Shown: positions 1-8,357 of the stretch, piece after piece
How positions within the stretch are numbered: position 1 is the stretch's first letter
How the letters are laid out: each line of letters begins with the position of its first letter
Origin: Candidatus Colimonas fimequi
GTDB taxonomy: Bacteria > Bacillota > Clostridia > Peptostreptococcales > Anaerovoracaceae
Direction: 5' to 3'
NCBI GenBank assembly: GCA_018065295.1
Contig: JAGHTQ010000216.1
Coordinates: 1 to 29,083 of the forward strand
Length of the DNA: 29,083 nt
Notes under the pieces: model-generated
Seen by the model: only the letters and a program-made list of their open reading frames with translations
Told to the model about the DNA's origin: nothing
Databases searched by the model: none
Position numbers and translations under genes: made by a program

Positions 1-9
1 TTCTAAATA

Positions 10-60
10 CCGACCTGTTTGGTCGGCTTTGCTAGCTCGCTTTCGCGGGCTATTTTTGTT
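10..60 (+). terminator. Tandem hairpins with U-tract upstream of terminase
   Basis: Two hairpins lie back to back. The first pairs CCGACC (10-15) with GGTCGG (21-26). The second pairs TAGCTCGC (33-40) with GCGGGCTA (45-52), one G-U pair, and is followed by TTTTTGTTT. The second has the form of an intrinsic terminator and would separate the upstream early region from the late operon that begins at 76. Confidence 0.7.
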
Positions 61-75
61 TGAGGAGGCGAGTCA

Positions 76-558
76 GTGGCAAGACCGAGGAAAGTAATTT
101 CTCTTCAGACGGGCAATCTTAAAACATCAACTCAGGACCAGAGGGCATATGAGGAGAGTCTCGTTAAGACAGGCTCGTCAGAATTGGAATTTATAAAAGT
201 TAGGCACCTGCTTAACGACAAAGTAGCATGCGACGCATATAAGCGAGTCCTTGCAAACCTACAGAGTATAGATATTATAGGTAATCTAGACCGCGATAAT
301 ATTATCGCGTATTGTAACGCGTACAGCCTTTACGTAAAGGCTAATAAGGAAATGGCGAAGTCAGATTTCAAGATGACAATTATAACGTCTCTTGGTGAGA
401 AGCCAAACCCGGTTATAAAAATCGCAAATGACGCCTATACAGAAATGGCAAAAGCTGGGGAAAAGCTTGGCATGTCAGTTTCATCAAGACTGAAAGCGGC
501 AGCAGCAAAAGCTAAGTCCCAGGAAGATGACTTGCAAAAGATGTTTGGCGGTATCTGA
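76..558 (+). CDS. terS: Phage terminase small subunit (P27 family)
   Basis: A 160-residue protein starting at GTG with GAGGAGG about 8 bases upstream. The N-terminus (MARPRKVISLQTGNLK) is the typical opening of P27-family small terminases, followed by a mostly helical body and a charged, Ala-rich C-terminus. In this family the protein recognises the phage packaging site and loads the large subunit onto concatemeric DNA in the cytoplasm. Its stop overlaps the start of the large subunit by one base (TGATG), so the two are translationally coupled. Family assignment rests on the N-terminal signature, size and position. Confidence 0.88.
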   Translation: MARPRKVISLQTGNLKTSTQDQRAYEESLVKTGSSELEFIKVRHLLNDKVACDAYKRVLANLQSIDIIGNLDRDNIIAYCNAYSLYVKANKEMAKSDFKMTIITSLGEKPNPVIKIANDAYTEMAKAGEKLGMSVSSRLKAAAAKAKSQEDDLQKMFGGI

Positions 559-2294
559 TGACCTATAAAGATAGAGTTATAAAATACTGCGAGAACTGTA
601 TCTCAGGCAAGATTCCGTCAGGCCAGAAACACATCTGGGCCTGCGAGAGATTCATCAAGGATCTTGATAGAATTGGTACGCCTGATTTTCCATACATATG
701 GGACGAGGAAGAAGCCAAAAAGATTGTGGAGTGGTTTAAGCTGCTGAAACACTCTAAAGGAGTTCTTGCGGGTACCCCTAAGATTCTTACTGACTGGGAG
801 ATGTTTCGAGAGTGCCAGATTTACGGCTGGCGCCACAGAGAAACAGGTCTCAGAAGGTTTAAAAAAGCGTTTACTGAGGTTGCTAGAAAGAATGCTAAGT
901 CTCAGCTGGAGGCGGGCGAAGCTCTGTACGAGCTCGCTGTAACAAGCACGCGCAATCATGAAGTAAATGAGATTTACACAGCCGGCGTAAAGCGCGAGCA
1001 GTCAAAAATTGTATTTAAAGAATGCGATTTGATGACTAAAGGAAGCGTTCTAAGGTCAAAGTTTATTTTTAGACAGTCCCAAATAGAGCATATAAAGTCA
1101 GGGTCAGTTATGAGACCGCTCTCTAAAGAAGACGGCAAGTCCGGAGATGGTACCAACCCGGCTATGCTGATTATTGACGAGTACCATCAGCACCCGACTA
1201 CTGACTTCTATGACCTGGCACTTGGCTCGAATACGAAAGAATCGCTTTTATCTATTATCACAACGGCAGGAAAAGACCTCTCGTATCCTTGCTATACGCA
1301 AGAATATGATTACTGTTCAAAGCTGCTTGACCCTAACGTAGATATTAAAAATGATGAATATTTTGTCGATATCTGCGAAGCGAATCCTGAAGACGACCCG
1401 GGCGCGTTAGAAACATGGATTAAAGCAAACCCAATCAGAGCTACATATCCTGAAGGCATTAAGAAGATTCGTGAAGACTATGAAGTGGCGAAACAAGTGC
1501 CTGAAAAGATGATTTCCTTCATGACAAAGATGCTCAACATTTGGGTACAGGCGAAAAACAACGGCTACATGGACATGGCCAAATGGAAAGCCTGCGAGGT
1601 GAAGGAACTGCCGATTGACATTACAGGGCGCCCGGTTTACGTGGGTTTCGATATGTCATCAAAAATAGATTTAACGTCTGTCGCTTTTGTTATTCCGTTC
1701 GAGGCGGGCTTTGCATCTAACGGAAACCCTATTGTTAAGTACATTGTGTGGACGCATTCCTTTATACCCAACGCAGCAAAACTGCGAGAGCATATAATGA
1801 AAGACCGTGTACCATATGACGCCTGGGAGCGCCTGGGGTATCTTACTGTTACGAATACGCCGATTGTAGATCAAAGTGCAGTCATGGCGTACGTACTAAA
1901 AGAGTGCGAGCGGTATGACCTAGACATTCAGTGCTTATGTTTTGACCCGGCCAACGCGTCCAAAATGATGCTTGATTTGTCAAATGAGGGCTACGACGTA
2001 GAAGAAGTTTACCAAAGTCACAAGAGCTTAAATGAAGCGACACAGGGCTTCAGGGAGCAGGTTTACGCAGGCAATATCTTATACCTGCATAACCCGTTGC
2101 TGAATTACTCAATGAGTAATGCAGTTATCAGAACATCAAATGGATTGATAAAAATAGATAAAGATGCCAGCACCAAGCGAATCGACCCGGTCGATGCAAT
2201 GCTTGGTGCTTTTAAATTAGCAGCGTATCACGACTTCTCACTTGAGAAGTACGGAGATTATGTTGATAGATTCCTTGACGAAATGGAGGGCTGA
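558..2294 (+). CDS. terL: Phage terminase large subunit
   Basis: A 578-residue packaging motor with fused ATPase and nuclease domains. Visible motifs: a Walker A-like RKNAKSQ at 110-116, Walker B with catalytic acid LIIDEY at 204-209, and the coupling motif SIITTAGK near 232-239. The nuclease domain shows VYVGFDMSSKIDLTS from about 360 (Asp365, Asp371) and a third acidic site in DPVDAML near 543-549. Length and motif order fit the Terminase_1/YmfN-type family of Firmicute siphophages and myophages. It pumps DNA through the portal and cuts the concatemer. It overlaps the small subunit by one base and is followed closely by the portal gene. Confidence 0.96.
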   Translation: MTYKDRVIKYCENCISGKIPSGQKHIWACERFIKDLDRIGTPDFPYIWDEEEAKKIVEWFKLLKHSKGVLAGTPKILTDWEMFRECQIYGWRHRETGLRRFKKAFTEVARKNAKSQLEAGEALYELAVTSTRNHEVNEIYTAGVKREQSKIVFKECDLMTKGSVLRSKFIFRQSQIEHIKSGSVMRPLSKEDGKSGDGTNPAMLIIDEYHQHPTTDFYDLALGSNTKESLLSIITTAGKDLSYPCYTQEYDYCSKLLDPNVDIKNDEYFVDICEANPEDDPGALETWIKANPIRATYPEGIKKIREDYEVAKQVPEKMISFMTKMLNIWVQAKNNGYMDMAKWKACEVKELPIDITGRPVYVGFDMSSKIDLTSVAFVIPFEAGFASNGNPIVKYIVWTHSFIPNAAKLREHIMKDRVPYDAWERLGYLTVTNTPIVDQSAVMAYVLKECERYDLDIQCLCFDPANASKMMLDLSNEGYDVEEVYQSHKSLNEATQGFREQVYAGNILYLHNPLLNYSMSNAVIRTSNGLIKIDKDASTKRIDPVDAMLGAFKLAAYHDFSLEKYGDYVDRFLDEMEG

Positions 2295-2299
2295 TAAAG

Positions 2300-3580
2300 A
2301 TGAATATCTTTCAGCGATTTTATAATGCCATTATTCCGTCTAGCACAGGAGTTGATACTGACGAATACACCAGACTTCTGGAATTCCTAGGGATTGACAA
2401 GTCAGATCCAAAAGCAATTCAGGAAACAACCTACTATACATGCTTAAAGATTCTGTCTGAGACCATGGGAAAGCTGCCATTAAAGTGTTACGTGGAGGAC
2501 AGCGATGGCGGGCGAGTACGCGCACCAACAACGGAGCGCAACATTGACCTGCTGCTTAAACGACCTAACCCATATATGACGCCAGCAACATTCTGGACAA
2601 CTCTTGAAGCTAATTGCCAGCACTACGGCAATGCGTATGCCTGGATACAGCGCAGATACGTAAAGAGCGGAAGATACGGCGGAAAATATGAGACCCTTGC
2701 ATACTGGCCAATGCGCTCTGACTTTGTGACTGTATACAAAGATGACGCCGGCATTTTCTCGGGTAAGGGCGCTCTTTATTATCGCTACAATGACCCAGAT
2801 ACGGGCGCTGAATATGTATTCAGATCTGAGGACGTACTGCACTTTAAAACCTGGCTCACCTGGGATGGAATTATGGGCAAATCGGTTCGTGATATTCTCC
2901 GGGATACCGTAGGCGGCGCAGGCCACTCGCAGAAATACCTGAGCAATCTGTATAAGTCTGGCCTTACAGCTTCAAGTGTACTTCAGTATACCGGAGACCT
3001 GGACGAGCAGAAGCGTAAGAAACTTCAGGCCAGATACAACGACCTGCTTGCAGGCGCAAAGAATGCGGGAAAAGTTGTTGCCTTACCTTTAGGCATGACA
3101 TTAACGCCGCTCAATTATAAACTTTCTGATTCACAGTTTGTTGAACTTAAGAAATACTCAGCACTTCAGATTGCTGCGGCTTTCGGCGTGAAACCAAATC
3201 AGATTAATGACTATGAGCGGTCAAGCTACGCAAATTCAGAGGCACAACAGCTTGCGTTCTTAATTGATACTATGCTTTTCAGATTAAACATCTACGAGCA
3301 GGAGATCAATTATAAATGCCTTACACAAGAACAGAAAGACGCTAATTATGTTTTTAAAATCAATGAGAAGGCATTATTAAGAGCGGACTCACAGACTCAG
3401 ATGAATACAATAACGTCTGGTGTACAGAATGGCATTTACACGCCGAACGAAGGAAGACATTTGCTCGACCTTCCGTCAGAAAAAGGCGGCGACGTGTTAA
3501 TTGTAAACGGCAATTATGTTCCGTTGTCGGGAGTAGGAGCCGCGTATGGAATAAGTCAGGAAGGAGGTAGCGGAGCATGA
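2300..3580 (+). CDS. Phage portal protein (HK97 family)
   Basis: A 426-residue HK97-type portal. Recognisable parts are the N-terminal segment with QETTYYTCLKILSETMGKLP, the stretch LKRPNPYMTPATFW, the HYGNAYAWIQR segment, and the clip/stem part with AAAFGVKPNQINDYERSSYAN (about 294-314), a strong family signature. Portals form the dodecameric ring at one capsid vertex through which the terminase drives DNA and to which the tail connector binds. It starts 5 bases after the terminase stop, and its end overlaps the protease start by 4 bases, the usual portal-protease-capsid order. Confidence 0.95.
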   Translation: MNIFQRFYNAIIPSSTGVDTDEYTRLLEFLGIDKSDPKAIQETTYYTCLKILSETMGKLPLKCYVEDSDGGRVRAPTTERNIDLLLKRPNPYMTPATFWTTLEANCQHYGNAYAWIQRRYVKSGRYGGKYETLAYWPMRSDFVTVYKDDAGIFSGKGALYYRYNDPDTGAEYVFRSEDVLHFKTWLTWDGIMGKSVRDILRDTVGGAGHSQKYLSNLYKSGLTASSVLQYTGDLDEQKRKKLQARYNDLLAGAKNAGKVVALPLGMTLTPLNYKLSDSQFVELKKYSALQIAAAFGVKPNQINDYERSSYANSEAQQLAFLIDTMLFRLNIYEQEINYKCLTQEQKDANYVFKINEKALLRADSQTQMNTITSGVQNGIYTPNEGRHLLDLPSEKGGDVLIVNGNYVPLSGVGAAYGISQEGGSGA

Positions 3581-4239
3581 TTTTTAAAATCAACGGCGAC
3601 ATCATTGGCAATGATTGGAAAGAAGTATACGACTGGTTTGGAATCGAAAACACTTGTCCTTCTGACGTTCTAAAGGCCCTGGCTGAAATGCCTGACGGTG
3701 ACCGTTTACAGGTCAAGATTAATTCTGGCGGCGGCGACGTAATGGCCGGCCAGGAAATCTACTCTGTTTTACGCGCACGTAACGACGTAGACATTGAAGT
3801 GGAATCGATTGCCGCAAGCGCTGCATCAATTATTGCAATGGCTGGCCCAAGCACAATTTCACCCGTAGGCATGATTATGATTCATGACGTTTCAACGCGC
3901 TGCGGCGGTAATAAAAATGACTTTAAGAAGCAGGCTGATACATTGGCCCGTTTTGACGAGGCTTTAGCAAGTGCGTATGTTGAAAAGACAGGACGCACTA
4001 AAGAAGAGATTTTAAAAATGATGGATAAAGAAACCTGGCTGACTGCTGAAAAAGCGGTGGAGCTGGGTTTTATTAATTCAATCACAAATCGTGAAAATAC
4101 AGGCCTTTCAAATCAGATTCCAGGTATGAAAGTGACTGACGAAATGCTTGCTCAGTTTAACGCTTACAAGAATGAAGAGAAGCGCAAGGCAGAGCTTAAA
4201 GCTGAGATTTTAGATGGCCTTGATAAGTTCGGGGCCTAG
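3577..4239 (+). CDS. Head maturation protease, ClpP-like
   Basis: A 220-residue ClpP-fold serine protease. The oxyanion segment is KINSGGGDV (47-55). The nucleophile is Ser81 in IAASAAS, the histidine is His103 in MIMIHD, and Asp150 in MMDKETW fits the third position of the triad. The C-terminus is a charged helix. In this family the protease is built into the prohead and removes the capsid N-terminal delta domain. It overlaps the portal by 4 bases (ATGA) and sits directly upstream of the capsid gene, as expected. Confidence 0.93.
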   Translation: MIFKINGDIIGNDWKEVYDWFGIENTCPSDVLKALAEMPDGDRLQVKINSGGGDVMAGQEIYSVLRARNDVDIEVESIAASAASIIAMAGPSTISPVGMIMIHDVSTRCGGNKNDFKKQADTLARFDEALASAYVEKTGRTKEEILKMMDKETWLTAEKAVELGFINSITNRENTGLSNQIPGMKVTDEMLAQFNAYKNEEKRKAELKAEILDGLDKFGA

Positions 4240-4250
4240 GAGGTTATAAG

Positions 4251-5411
4251 ATGAACAGATTAGAGTTACTTGCCGCCATCAACGCGAAGAAGCAGGAGGT
4301 CATTGACCTTGTGAATGCTGAGAAGCTTGATGAGGCAAAAGAGGCAAAAAACGCACTGCAGGAAATGCAGGACAAATTTGATTTACTCGAGGGAATGGTG
4401 AACGAACTCCCTGAGGACGTAAAGGAGATTAAAAACATGGGAATGGAAGGTAAGAAGATTGATGCAATTCATGAGTTCGCGAACGCTGCCCGTCATTTAT
4501 TTAAGAATATGGCCAGCGAGGGCGTACCAGCAGACGGCGGCTATACAGTGCCGGCTGATATCCAGACAAGAATTAACAAATACAAAGAGGCTCAGTTCTC
4601 ACTCAAGTCACTTGTAAGCGTTGAGCCTGTATCAACAATGTCAGGCCGTAGAATTTATCAGACAAAGGCAAATCATACAGGCTTTTCTAGTGTTGCTGAG
4701 GCTGGAAAGATTGGTCCTAAGGCTACTCCAACATTTACACCAATTAATTACACAATCGAGAAGTACGCAGGTTATCTTCCTGTAACAAATGAGCTTCTTG
4801 CTGATTCTGATGCAAATATTGCGCAGGTACTTATCGAGTGGCTTGGCGACGAGGAAATTGCAACAGAGAACGCACAGATCCTTGCGGTAATTCAGCCGGC
4901 TTCTGGTGATACAAACTTTGCAAATCTTGACGGACTTAAGACTGCAATTAATGTAACACTTGGCCAGGCTTACGCTGGCAGCGCTGCAATCATCACAAAT
5001 GATGACGGCTTCAACTATCTTGACACTCTCAAGACAACAACAGGCGAGTATTTACTTAAGCCAAATCAGAACCAGGCATCACCTATTCCTTATGTACTTG
5101 CTGTAGGCGCTAGACTTGTTCCAGTTGTAGTTGTTCCTAATTCAGTATTAGCTACTTTCAAGATCAATACTGATGACTGTATGCCATTCGTTGTTGGCGA
5201 CCTCAGAGAAGCTATTAAGTTCTTTGATCGTCAGCAGCTCTCAATCATGACATCAAATACAGCCACTGTTTCAATTACAGATGAGGACGACAACATTATT
5301 CCATTATCTGCCTTCGAGTCAGACCTCACACTCTTCAGAGGCATTACACGTTTTGACGTTGTAACAAAGGACTCAGCCGCATTTGTTAAGGGCTACGTAA
5401 AAAAAGCCTAA
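4251..5411 (+). CDS. Major capsid protein (HK97 fold)
   Basis: The 386-residue zero-frame product. Residues about 1-60 form a charged helical delta region (MNRLELLAAINAKKQEVIDL onwards) that serves as scaffold and is probably cleaved by the upstream ClpP-like protease. The main domain follows, with PADGGYTVPADIQTRINKY, GYLPVTNELLADSD and FRGITRFDVV near the end, all characteristic of HK97 gp5-like capsids. A strong AGGAGG precedes the ATG. The last codons are GTA AAA AAA GCC TAA, and an open -1 frame of 60 codons continues past the stop; see the frameshift entries. Capsid identity is secure. Confidence 0.95.
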   Translation: MNRLELLAAINAKKQEVIDLVNAEKLDEAKEAKNALQEMQDKFDLLEGMVNELPEDVKEIKNMGMEGKKIDAIHEFANAARHLFKNMASEGVPADGGYTVPADIQTRINKYKEAQFSLKSLVSVEPVSTMSGRRIYQTKANHTGFSSVAEAGKIGPKATPTFTPINYTIEKYAGYLPVTNELLADSDANIAQVLIEWLGDEEIATENAQILAVIQPASGDTNFANLDGLKTAINVTLGQAYAGSAAIITNDDGFNYLDTLKTTTGEYLLKPNQNQASPIPYVLAVGARLVPVVVVPNSVLATFKINTDDCMPFVVGDLREAIKFFDRQQLSIMTSNTATVSITDEDDNIIPLSAFESDLTLFRGITRFDVVTKDSAAFVKGYVKKA

Positions 5412-5465
5412 CCGTCAATGATGAAGCTGATACCGCCTCTTTCAGCTTAGGGCTGTCTGAGGCGG
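5399..5465 (+). promoter_or_regulatory. Putative -1 programmed frameshift signal at capsid gene end
   Basis: Seven A's at 5399-5405 read as A_AAA_AAA in the zero frame, a tandem-slippery heptamer, with the stop at 5409-5411. Downstream, AAGCTGA (5424-5430) pairs with TCAGCTT (5442-5448), while CCGCCTC in its loop (5433-5439) pairs perfectly with GAGGCGG (5459-5465): an H-type pseudoknot arrangement with two 7-bp stems. The 18-base spacer from heptamer to first stem is longer than the usual 5-9. A weak Shine-Dalgarno-like AAGGG lies at 5388-5392. The elements are seen directly; frameshifting is inferred. Confidence 0.7.
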
Positions 5466-5587
5466 ATTTATCTGCTTTGACCATTGCCCAGATTAAGGCA
5501 TTGGCGGAGGAGAATGGTTACAGCATTACTGCAACACGAAAAGCTGACATTATCGCAGAATATCTGGCGCAGCAAGGAGGTAACTAA
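5405..5587 (+). CDS. -1 frame C-terminal extension of major capsid protein (HeH/SAP-like)
   Basis: Sixty codons in the -1 frame with no plausible start: no ATG or GTG, and the only TTG lacks a ribosome site. A shift on the A heptamer joins capsid residue 385 to SLTVNDEADTASFSLGLSE and would give a 445-residue product. The end, LTIAQIKALAEENGYS then TRKADIIAEYLAQQ, resembles the helix-extension-helix (HeH/LEM/SAP/Rho-N) fold that recurs at the ends of phage structural proteins. The frame stops at 5585-5587, just before the next gene, whose AAGGAGG lies within it. The extended subunit may be a minor decoration form of the capsid. A decayed remnant gene is the alternative. Confidence 0.68.
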   Translation, partial: SLTVNDEADTASFSLGLSEADLSALTIAQIKALAEENGYSITATRKADIIAEYLAQQGGN

Positions 5588-5589
5588 TT

Positions 5590-5928
5590 ATGACTTGGAC
5601 TGAATTACTGAGTGCTTCTTTCGATGACGTGCTCGCGTCAGATAACCTTAAACAGGTTGCTGATTATGTCAAAGTTGAACTGGGCGATGACGACGTGGCT
5701 CTTGTTAGCTGCGTAAAGGCCGCAGTACAGTATATTATTTCGGCAGTAGGCGCATTTCCTGAGGATAGTCACACTGCTTTTATTTTGCTTTGCGTTCTGA
5801 CTCAGAACTTCTATGACAATAGAGAACTTATGCAGCTGGACGTACAGCAGAAAAAGAGGATTGAATACACCTACGGAAGCATACTGCTTCAGCTTCAGCT
5901 AGAACTGGAGGAGGTTGGTGAACATTGA
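5590..5928 (+). CDS. Head-tail connector, HK97 gp6-like
   Basis: A 112-residue helical protein. The pattern of an N-terminal helix, VALVSCVKAAVQYIISAVG, a central LLCVLTQNFYDNRELM and a short C-terminal helical tail matches the gp6-like/YqbG connector family. These form a ring under the portal and extend the DNA channel toward the tail. AAGGAGG precedes the ATG. It follows the capsid gene and overlaps the next gene by 4 bases (TTGA), which fits its role in the head-tail joint. Confidence 0.82.
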   Translation: MTWTELLSASFDDVLASDNLKQVADYVKVELGDDDVALVSCVKAAVQYIISAVGAFPEDSHTAFILLCVLTQNFYDNRELMQLDVQQKKRIEYTYGSILLQLQLELEEVGEH

Positions 5929-6287
5929 AAAATGTGAAATCAATTAACCCAGGGCGATTTAATAAAAAAGTCGATGTTTACAGGTACACAGACATAGAAA
6001 CAGACATGGGCTCGCAGAGAACGGTTCTGGCTAAAGCCGAAACCGTTTGGGCTGAAGTAAGACCGACCAGGGGCACTGAATTCCTAGAATACTATAGAGA
6101 TGCAAACGCTCTGCAGTTTAAGGTGACAATGAGGTACAGGCCGGGCCTGACTGAAAAAGACGTGCTTGTCTATAAAGGTCGTCAGTTTGAGATTAATTCA
6201 GTAATTAATATCCTGGAGGCAGACCTGTACATGGAAGTATACTGCACTGAGTCTAAAGACAAAAAAGTTCTCTACGAGGAGGGCTAA
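5925..6287 (+). CDS. Head-tail adaptor (SPP1 gp16/HK97 gp9-type head closure)
   Basis: A 120-residue beta-rich protein with the typical opening NPGRFNKKVDVYRYTD, then VWAEVRPTRGTEFLEYYRDAN and a final strand region, as in the phage head-tail joining family. Such proteins sit between the connector ring and the tail and close the head after packaging. The start is TTG, about 9 bases after GGAGG, and overlaps the stop of the gp6-like gene (TTGA). The weak start with coupling may tune the amount made. Confidence 0.8.
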   Translation: MKNVKSINPGRFNKKVDVYRYTDIETDMGSQRTVLAKAETVWAEVRPTRGTEFLEYYRDANALQFKVTMRYRPGLTEKDVLVYKGRQFEINSVINILEADLYMEVYCTESKDKKVLYEEG

Positions 6288-6291
6288 TCCT

Positions 6292-6804
6292 ATGGCAGAG
6301 GGCTATAGTTTTTCGCTTGAGGGCCTAGATGAGTTAAAAGAAGATCTTCAAAAATGCATTGACCTATACCCTGATAAAACAGAAAAAGAGATATATAAAA
6401 TGGCTGGAACGTTTATAAAAGACGTCAATGCTAAGATGCCCGCATCATATGGCACCGGCCCGAACTCATTAAAAAATGGCTGGCACCGTACCAGAGAAAA
6501 GGCGATGTTTGGCGGTTATACGGTCGGCGTTGAGATAGAAAACACTCAGCGCCATTGGCATCTTGTCGAGAATGGTCACACTGTAAAAGCTGACCCTAAA
6601 ATGTACGCAGCTTTTTTGGACGGCCGACTAGATAAAAGCAAAAAGAAGAAATCAAAAAGCCAGTCAAAAAGTTCAAATACGAAAGTTCTTGGCTGGGCTC
6701 CAGGCAAAAAATATTGCGAAGATACAAGGCGAGAGTGGGGAAGCAAATTCCCTGTTGCAGTCCGAAAATACGTCGATAAAATGCTGAAAGGGCAGAACTT
6801 ATGA
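6292..6804 (+). CDS. HK97 gp10-like head-tail joining protein
   Basis: A 170-residue protein with the gp10-like layout: GLDELKEDLQKCIDLYPDKTEK near the N-terminus, then KNGWHRTREK and the family-typical HWHLVENGHTVK (His-rich, about 91-102). A lysine/serine-rich stretch (KSKKKKSKSQSKSS) near 115-130 is an insertion compared with compact family members. It belongs to the tail completion/neck set. It overlaps the next gene by 4 bases (ATGA). Confidence 0.8.
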   Translation: MAEGYSFSLEGLDELKEDLQKCIDLYPDKTEKEIYKMAGTFIKDVNAKMPASYGTGPNSLKNGWHRTREKAMFGGYTVGVEIENTQRHWHLVENGHTVKADPKMYAAFLDGRLDKSKKKKSKSQSKSSNTKVLGWAPGKKYCEDTRREWGSKFPVAVRKYVDKMLKGQNL

Positions 6805-7244
6805 TTTACAACATAAAAGAAGTTAAGACAGCCTGCAATCAGACATTACGGGCTGCCTTTCCTGATATAACCGTTTATGACGGAGATACATTTGACGGCT
6901 ACAAACGGCCGTCATTTTTTACGGACTTACGAACATCGAGGATTAAAGATGCAAAGTATCAGACGCGCCATGCGATGTCTTTTATCGTTACTTATTTTGA
7001 AATTACACACTCAGAAGCACATTGCTTTGATGTGTACGAAGCTATATTTGCTGCATTTAATCCCTTTGTAAAAGTCAATAAAAAGAAGCTCATCGTTGAA
7101 TCGATTGATATGCAGTTCATCGATGAAGAAAATGACAAACTACAGGTAACTATACGATTCGCAGACGTCCTTGAGCTTGGCGGTAATTCCGAAAGCGCAG
7201 AGATCATGCAGTCAGTAGATGTAGAAATTGAAAGCGAGGTTTAA
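6801..7244 (+). CDS. Phage tail terminator family protein
   Basis: A 147-residue protein with the pattern of the tail-terminator family found before sheath genes in xkd-type phages: an N-terminal helix (IKEVKTACNQTLRAAFPD), the short acidic strand VYDGDTFDGYKRPSFF, then strand-rich segments including MSFIVTYFEITHSEA and VESIDMQFIDEENDKLQV. Such proteins cap the tail tube and join it to the neck. Position between the gp10-like gene and the sheath supports this. Homology to the specific family is by eye. Confidence 0.72.
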   Translation: MIYNIKEVKTACNQTLRAAFPDITVYDGDTFDGYKRPSFFTDLRTSRIKDAKYQTRHAMSFIVTYFEITHSEAHCFDVYEAIFAAFNPFVKVNKKKLIVESIDMQFIDEENDKLQVTIRFADVLELGGNSESAEIMQSVDVEIESEV

Positions 7245-7248
7245 AGAT

Positions 7249-8343
7249 ATGGGAGCTCCTAATATCACAATAGCTTTTTATGAGCAGGCCATTGCCGCTA
7301 TTCAGCGAGGCGATAAGGGCGTTATTGCCATGCTCATTGTAGACTCTAGCGTAGAAGAGGCTACAGTTTACACTGTGCTTGACGTTACCGACGTTCCTAG
7401 CGCACTTAGTGCCGCAAATAAAAAGCAGATTAATATGGCTCTGATCGGATATCAGAATGCGCCAAAGAAGATTATCGTAGTTGCAGTTCCTACTGCTAGT
7501 GATTACGCAGATGGCTTAGATGCCCTTGAGCTGTTAAAGTGGGACTATTTAGTCTGCCCATCAGGCGAGACAGATAATGTGCTTACAGCTGTATCAACTT
7601 GGATTAAGGGCCAGCGTACTAACAATCATAAAATCTTTAAGGCTATTATTCCTAATGTAGCTGCGGATTCTGACGGTATTATTGACGTAACAATGGGCTA
7701 CACAGATGCAGACGGTACAGAACTTACTGCTGAGCAGGCCTGTTCGCGTATTGCCGGAATTATTGCTGGCACACCATTAACTATGTCATGCACATATGCG
7801 CCGATTCCTGAGGCTATCGCATGCGCGGCTAAGACACAGGCTGAGCTTGACGCTGCAGTAGACGCAGGCAAAATCGTTCTTATGTGGGACGGTGAAAAAG
7901 TAAAGATTGTCAGAGGCGTTAACTCATTTGTAACAACTACAGCTGATAAGGGCGAGAGCTTTAAGAAAATTAAGCTTGTTGAGATTATGGACGCAATCAG
8001 CAATGACATTAGAACAACCGCCCAGGATAATTATATCGGAAAGTTTGCCAATAGCTACGATAATAAGTGTCTTCTTGTTACAGCTATCAACGGCTACTTT
8101 GACACGCTGGTTCAGGCTGGTGTTCTTGCATCAGGCCTTTGCGATATCGACGTTGACGCAAATAAGACTTGGATTAAGGCAAGAGGCGGAAAATTCGTAA
8201 TTGATGGCGAGACAATCGACATTGAGGATGCCTCTGAGGAGCAGATTAGAATGGCAAATACTGGCTCACAGGTATTATTAAAGGCCACAATTAGTATGCT
8301 CGATGCACTCGAAGACATTAAGCTTGATATTTATATCGGCTAG
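7249..8343 (+). CDS. xkdK: Contractile tail sheath protein (XkdK-like)
   Basis: A 364-residue sheath subunit. I chose ATG 7249, giving the family-typical MGAPNITIAFYEQAI, over the in-frame TTG at 7228 because GAGG lies about 10 bases before 7249 and nothing suitable precedes 7228. Signatures include an N-terminal beta domain, the WIKGQRTNNHKIFKAI segment, MGYTDADGTELTAEQACSRIAGIIAGT and the C-terminal FEKIKLVEIMDAI-type region with DNYIGKFANSYDNK. The sheath surrounds the tube and contracts on infection, which identifies a myovirus. It is followed by the tube gene after 8 bases plus GGAGG. Confidence 0.95.
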   Translation: MGAPNITIAFYEQAIAAIQRGDKGVIAMLIVDSSVEEATVYTVLDVTDVPSALSAANKKQINMALIGYQNAPKKIIVVAVPTASDYADGLDALELLKWDYLVCPSGETDNVLTAVSTWIKGQRTNNHKIFKAIIPNVAADSDGIIDVTMGYTDADGTELTAEQACSRIAGIIAGTPLTMSCTYAPIPEAIACAAKTQAELDAAVDAGKIVLMWDGEKVKIVRGVNSFVTTTADKGESFKKIKLVEIMDAISNDIRTTAQDNYIGKFANSYDNKCLLVTAINGYFDTLVQAGVLASGLCDIDVDANKTWIKARGGKFVIDGETIDIEDASEEQIRMANTGSQVLLKATISMLDALEDIKLDIYIG

Positions 8344-8357
8344 GGAGGTAGATGAAC

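Noticed and set aside
5412..5589. Independent small gene after the capsid gene
   Set aside because: No ATG or GTG, and the only TTG (about 5475) has no ribosome site. The correctly phased A heptamer makes fusion by frameshift the better reading.
7228..7248. Upstream TTG start for the sheath protein
   Set aside because: No ribosome site precedes it, and the extra residues lie in the end of the tail-terminator gene; MGAPNI at 7249 is the family-typical start.
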